Shown here piece by piece: positions 61,309 to 64,000 of a stretch of DNA of 64,000 nt (positions are counted from its first letter, which is position 1; every line of letters starts with the position of its first letter). The stretch comes from an uncultured Bacteroidales bacterium (GTDB lineage: Bacteria > Bacteroidota > Bacteroidia > Bacteroidales > P3): NCBI GenBank assembly GCA_900315335.1, contig OMYR01000017.1, forward strand, positions 28,011-92,010, in the 5' to 3' direction. The notes beneath the pieces were generated by a model. That model worked only from the letters and a program-made list of their open reading frames with translations. It was not told where the DNA came from and did not search any database. A program made the position numbers and the translations under genes.

Positions 61309-63282
61309 TCAAAAATATATTTGCAACTTGAAATTAAAATTTCGACCAATCATAGGATAAGCCCTGACTACTTCATATTGTTTATCGGTTATATTATTGC
61401 AAGCAAGCATAAGTTTCAAGCGATTAATGTATTTACTTCTCAAATCCATATCGTATGATATATTCGCCGAAATATCAACATAGGATTTCAAAAGGTTTTG
61501 AGGTATGTTTTCCTGCAATGAATACCTTTCTCCCACATAAAGACAGGTCAAACCGAAATTTAGTTTCTTGTAATCCGCACCAAACACCACACTACCGATA
61601 TTGGTAGGCATATAAGGTAAGTGTTGCTTATAGGTTGGCGATGTCTTATCTTGGTCGATTGATGTCTGTAACGAGTAATTTAGTTTTAATGATAAATTTA
61701 CCGGTGTTAAACAATATTTTGCGTTAATCTTAATATCCGTTCCGTAAATGTCCGCTCTGCCATAGTTAATCATCGTCCAAAGAAAAATATTCTTGGGTAT
61801 AGCGACTATTTTATCCTTGACGATATTGTAATATATGTCAATCTCGGGTTGAATTGTCAAATTCTTAAAATCAAAAGTGAAAACATTTGCCCAAGATACT
61901 TGATTGGTTTTCTCCGGTCTCAAATCCCTATTGCCCATTCTCATATAATATAATTCATTAAAGGTAGGCATACGAAAAATGTTTTTATAAAACAATGTAC
62001 CTGTATAAGAACCGTTTTCATATCTTATGCTTGCAAAAGGTGATAAATGATGATAATCTCTATTTGTGTCACCAAAAAAATCATAATGCTGCGAACCGAC
62101 CACATCGGCAGTAAAATCTATGTTTTCGTATTTGTAATTAATAACAGCCGCTGTTATTAAAGAAAATCTATTGGGTACAGCCTCCAAACTATTGGAATTA
62201 AGATTGGAAAACGACATATCTTGTGTAATAGTCAGCAGCCCGTTTTCATTGAGCTTAAAACCCAAGGCATTATTCATATATGCAAGGTTTTGGGTATATT
62301 CATCGTCTTGCCCATTAACCGAACCAAGATAATAAGGGTCAATATAACGAGTATAGGAATAATCCACCTTCAAATTGTTTTTGTAAAACAGCCTGTCTTT
62401 GAACGAATAACTATATGCCGTTTGAGCAAAAAAGTTTTTGTTCCACAGCCTTTGTTTTGAGTTCTGATAATAAAGATTTACGTTTGAGGGCAACCCTCGA
62501 TTGGAATAATAATAATACGCTTTGGCTTTAAGATTTCTGTTTGCCGAAAAGGTATGAAACCAATTCGATTCCAAATGATATGAAAACAAATCATTATTCT
62601 GCCGTATTCTTTTCTCTGTTGAAAGTTGCTGATTGGCTCCGTAATAAATTCTGTACGGATATTTGCCATCGGTGTTTGTTATATTCGCCAAAAGGGTTAC
62701 AATATCTTTATTGGACACCCTTGCAGCCAAAAATAAATCGCCGTTAAAAACATTGAACGAACCGTAACCCAACGACAAATCGCCTTTAATTTTTTTGTCT
62801 CCCATTTGCGGACGGCGTGTTTGTATATTTATACTTGATGAAAAAGCCAAAGACGTTGCCGTTGGCAAATCTGCCTCAAATTGTGCGTTAGCCAAAGACA
62901 ATGTGCTTGCACTTGCCAAAGAGTATTTGCTTAAATCTATTTGTCCGCTCTGATTATCGAAAATATTCACCCCGTCATACAAAACCGATGTGTGATTTGA
63001 CGACAGTCCCCTAACGCTTACCGTTTTCACTCCACCCAATCCGCCATAATCTCTAACCAAAACACCGCTTAGAAACTTCGCCGCATCGCCTACGTTTTGG
63101 GTGTTGATGATTTGCAAATCCTTGCTATCAAGATTGTCTCCACTCGGAGCGTTCTCTTTTATCTTTATGCTTTCTCCCCTAACGACAACGGTATCCAACA
63201 TCTTAACGGAAACAACCGTATCTTGTGCGACAACAAAAAGATTGCACAATAGACATATTATGTAGGACGATAGTTTTTTCAA
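61309..63282 (-). CDS. TonB-dependent outer-membrane receptor (BtuB-like)
   Basis: A 657-residue receptor. Signal peptide 1-20 (KKLSSYIICLLCNLFVVAQ). Plug at about 25-150 with DTVVVRGESIKIKE (TonB-box region), FLSGVLVRDYGGLGGVKTVSVRGLSSNHTSVLYDGVNIF. Barrel to the C-terminal strand GRNFNFKLQIYF. There is no N-terminal carboxypeptidase-like (SusC) domain, so it is the classical BtuB/siderophore size. The BtuG-like lipoprotein downstream points to cobalamin. The leader is only about 22 bases, so no cobalamin riboswitch fits. Confidence 0.82.
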   Translation of the reverse strand: MKKLSSYIICLLCNLFVVAQDTVVSVKMLDTVVVRGESIKIKENAPSGDNLDSKDLQIINTQNVGDAAKFLSGVLVRDYGGLGGVKTVSVRGLSSNHTSVLYDGVNIFDNQSGQIDLSKYSLASASTLSLANAQFEADLPTATSLAFSSSINIQTRRPQMGDKKIKGDLSLGYGSFNVFNGDLFLAARVSNKDIVTLLANITNTDGKYPYRIYYGANQQLSTEKRIRQNNDLFSYHLESNWFHTFSANRNLKAKAYYYYSNRGLPSNVNLYYQNSKQRLWNKNFFAQTAYSYSFKDRLFYKNNLKVDYSYTRYIDPYYLGSVNGQDDEYTQNLAYMNNALGFKLNENGLLTITQDMSFSNLNSNSLEAVPNRFSLITAAVINYKYENIDFTADVVGSQHYDFFGDTNRDYHHLSPFASIRYENGSYTGTLFYKNIFRMPTFNELYYMRMGNRDLRPEKTNQVSWANVFTFDFKNLTIQPEIDIYYNIVKDKIVAIPKNIFLWTMINYGRADIYGTDIKINAKYCLTPVNLSLKLNYSLQTSIDQDKTSPTYKQHLPYMPTNIGSVVFGADYKKLNFGLTCLYVGERYSLQENIPQNLLKSYVDISANISYDMDLRSKYINRLKLMLACNNITDKQYEVVRAYPMIGRNFNFKLQIYF

Positions 63283-63311
63283 TTTAGAGAATTGTGTTTG
63301 TTATTTTGCTG

Positions 63312-63319
63312 CAAAGGTA
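63312..63319 (-). promoter_or_regulatory. -7 box for the receptor-lipoprotein operon
   Basis: CAAAGGTA on the top strand, i.e. TACCTTTG on the minus strand, 30 bases before the receptor ATG. Confidence 0.65.
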
Positions 63320-63385
63320 CTGCATTTTGTCCAATTATATAACCGATATTTAATAATTTGTTAAGATTTTGTATTTTCACAAAAA

Positions 63386-63452
63386 TAATCACCCACACCA
63401 GTAAAATAATATTTAACACTATTTCACTGATATTAAACACTGTTTTTTTTAG
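63386..63452. repeat. 21-bp repeat array 15
   Basis: Two to three units; cores TAATATTTAACACTATT and CTGATATTAAACACTGTT. It lies between the receptor promoter and the following plus-strand promoter. Confidence 0.85.
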
Positions 63453-63470
63453 TTTTTCCTGTCTTAACTT

Positions 63471-63501
63471 TTTGTCAATTCATCAAAACTTTCTATCTTT
63501 G
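63471..63501 (+). promoter_or_regulatory. Canonical promoter before the poly-G ORF
   Basis: TTTG (63471-63474), 19-base spacer, TATCTTTG (63494-63501). Confidence 0.72.
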
Positions 63502-63524
63502 CACCTGTTAAACAAATCAAAACA

Positions 63525-63635
63525 ATGGCCAAAACAATCTCAAATATCACAAATAAAACCGTAACTACCTTATTCAGAACACTGTCGAGGGGGGGGGAGA
63601 TTTTCAATATTGCCTTTGTGTTTATCGTAGGATAA
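63525..63635 (+). CDS. Short ORF interrupted by a G9 tract
   Basis: The ATG at 63525, 24 bases after a canonical -7 box, opens a 36-codon frame (MAKTISNITNKTVTTLFRTL then SRGGEIFNIAFVFIVG). The tract of nine G at 63589-63597 lies in codons 22-25. With one more G the frame would stay open to about 63799. I do not recognise the product. It may be the start of a real gene cut short by the repeat block that follows, or a phase-variable ORF. Confidence 0.35.
   Translation: MAKTISNITNKTVTTLFRTLSRGGEIFNIAFVFIVG
63589..63597 (+). repeat. Poly-G tract (G9)
   Basis: Nine consecutive G in an AT-rich region, inside a short ORF. The only such homopolymer in the window. Confidence 0.9.
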
Positions 63636-63658
63636 AGGCTGTTGTATTGAAATTAGCG

Positions 63659-63831
63659 TTCCAATATCAGAGGTTTTCGTTCCAATTAGCACAGACTAAT
63701 GTTACAATTAGCACTAACTCGTGCAGTAGATCTCAGTATCTGTTGCAACAGATCTCAGTATCTATTTCACGAGTTAGTGCTAATTGGAACACGAGTTAGT
63801 GCTGATTGGAAAATTAGTCAGTGGATATTGG
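63659..63831. repeat. 22-bp repeat array (second family)
   Basis: Eight units of 20-22 bases starting at 63659, 63680, 63702, 63724, 63746, 63768, 63788 and 63810. Units 3 and 6 are reverse complements over 19 bases (CAATTAGCACTAACTCGTG, 63705-63723, against 63768-63786). Units 4 and 5 share AGATCTCAGTATCT, 22 bases apart. No gene between 63636 and the window end. Confidence 0.85.
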
Positions 63832-63911
63832 AAAATCAACTTCAAATAAAGTGGCAAAAACTTCAAATAAAACAGACAAAAATAGAAGTAAATAAACGGA
63901 CAATTAACATA

Positions 63912-63935
63912 AAATAACGTGAGTTCGACGAAAAT
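63912..63935 (+). repeat. 24-bp dispersed motif, copy 2
   Basis: Identical over 24 bases to 46211-46234 and contains GTGAGTTCGACGAAAAT. The downstream sequence differs after about four further bases. Confidence 0.7.
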
Positions 63936-64000
63936 TAAAATAATGCAATTTGCTTGTCTAACGAGCGTTGCACATTGATGCAAGGTTTTTTCGGAAACAT

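Noticed and set aside
63283..63400. Cobalamin riboswitch upstream of the BtuB-like gene
   Set aside because: The -7 box at 63312-63319 leaves only about 22 bases of leader, and no B12-box sequence was seen.
3697..63452. CRISPR arrays
   Set aside because: The repeats are contiguous 21-bp units without unique spacers, are only two to eight units long, and no cas gene is present.

Overview
The window looks like a chromosome segment of a low-GC anaerobic member of the Bacteroidota, most likely Bacteroidales. Many transcription units are preceded by a TAnnTTTG -7 box, several with a TTTG about 19-21 bases upstream, which is the Bacteroidota promoter type. Shine-Dalgarno sequences are mostly absent. 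Gene families such as BtuG-like lipoproteins, gliding-motility C-terminal domains and PorT-like barrels fit this phylum. I could not name a genus. No tRNA, rRNA, CRISPR array or complete insertion sequence was found.

Layout. 1-4,600: nitroreductase, EamA transporter, solitary nucleotidyltransferase, sodium/solute symporter, recR. 4,800-12,700: B12-dependent methylmalonyl-CoA mutase, a NatAB-type ABC exporter, a lipoprotein, a DAHP synthase/chorismate mutase fusion preceded by an unrecognised 57-residue ORF, and an ECF sigma factor. 13,000-18,400: a citrate lyase operon citD-E-F-X-(C+G fused). 18,800-22,500: an iron alcohol dehydrogenase and an SGNH/MBOAT acyl-transfer pair. 22,700-36,900: ilvE, a glycosyltransferase, trmH, an outer-membrane barrel, coaD, an ECF sigma factor with a membrane partner, a GDP-mannose gene, asnS, rpoN, an M23 peptidase, ribH, fmt and HU. 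37,400-43,900: acyl-CoA dehydrogenase with EtfBA, and a split transketolase with a VWA gene between its halves. 44,000-54,500: a PIF1-type helicase, a 2-hydroxyacid dehydrogenase, an M3 peptidase, mutL and gyrA. 54,500-63,300: TPR protein, a barrel remnant, MATE pump, SagB-type protein, lysine-fermentation dehydrogenase kdd, and a BtuG/BtuB-like uptake pair.

Metabolic picture. Citrate lyase, acyl-CoA dehydrogenase with EtfAB, kdd, methylmalonyl-CoA mutase and a probable B12 uptake pair together suggest a fermenter of amino acids (lysine) and organic acids that depends on cobalamin. The partner genes of several of these pathways (kamADE, kce, mutA, a citrate carrier) are not in the window.

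The most striking feature is a dispersed repeat family. At least seventeen short arrays of 21-bp units occur across the window. Each unit is an A-rich linker of about 4 bases plus an imperfect 17-base palindrome of the form TTAGTGT-NNN-ACACTAA. The arrays lie almost only between transcription units. Two lie in frame inside genes (the M23 peptidase and the helicase), where 21 bp adds exactly seven residues per unit. A second family, with a 22-bp period, lies at the right end. Because the arrays often lack stop codons they create false ORFs and false N-terminal extensions, which I have trimmed.
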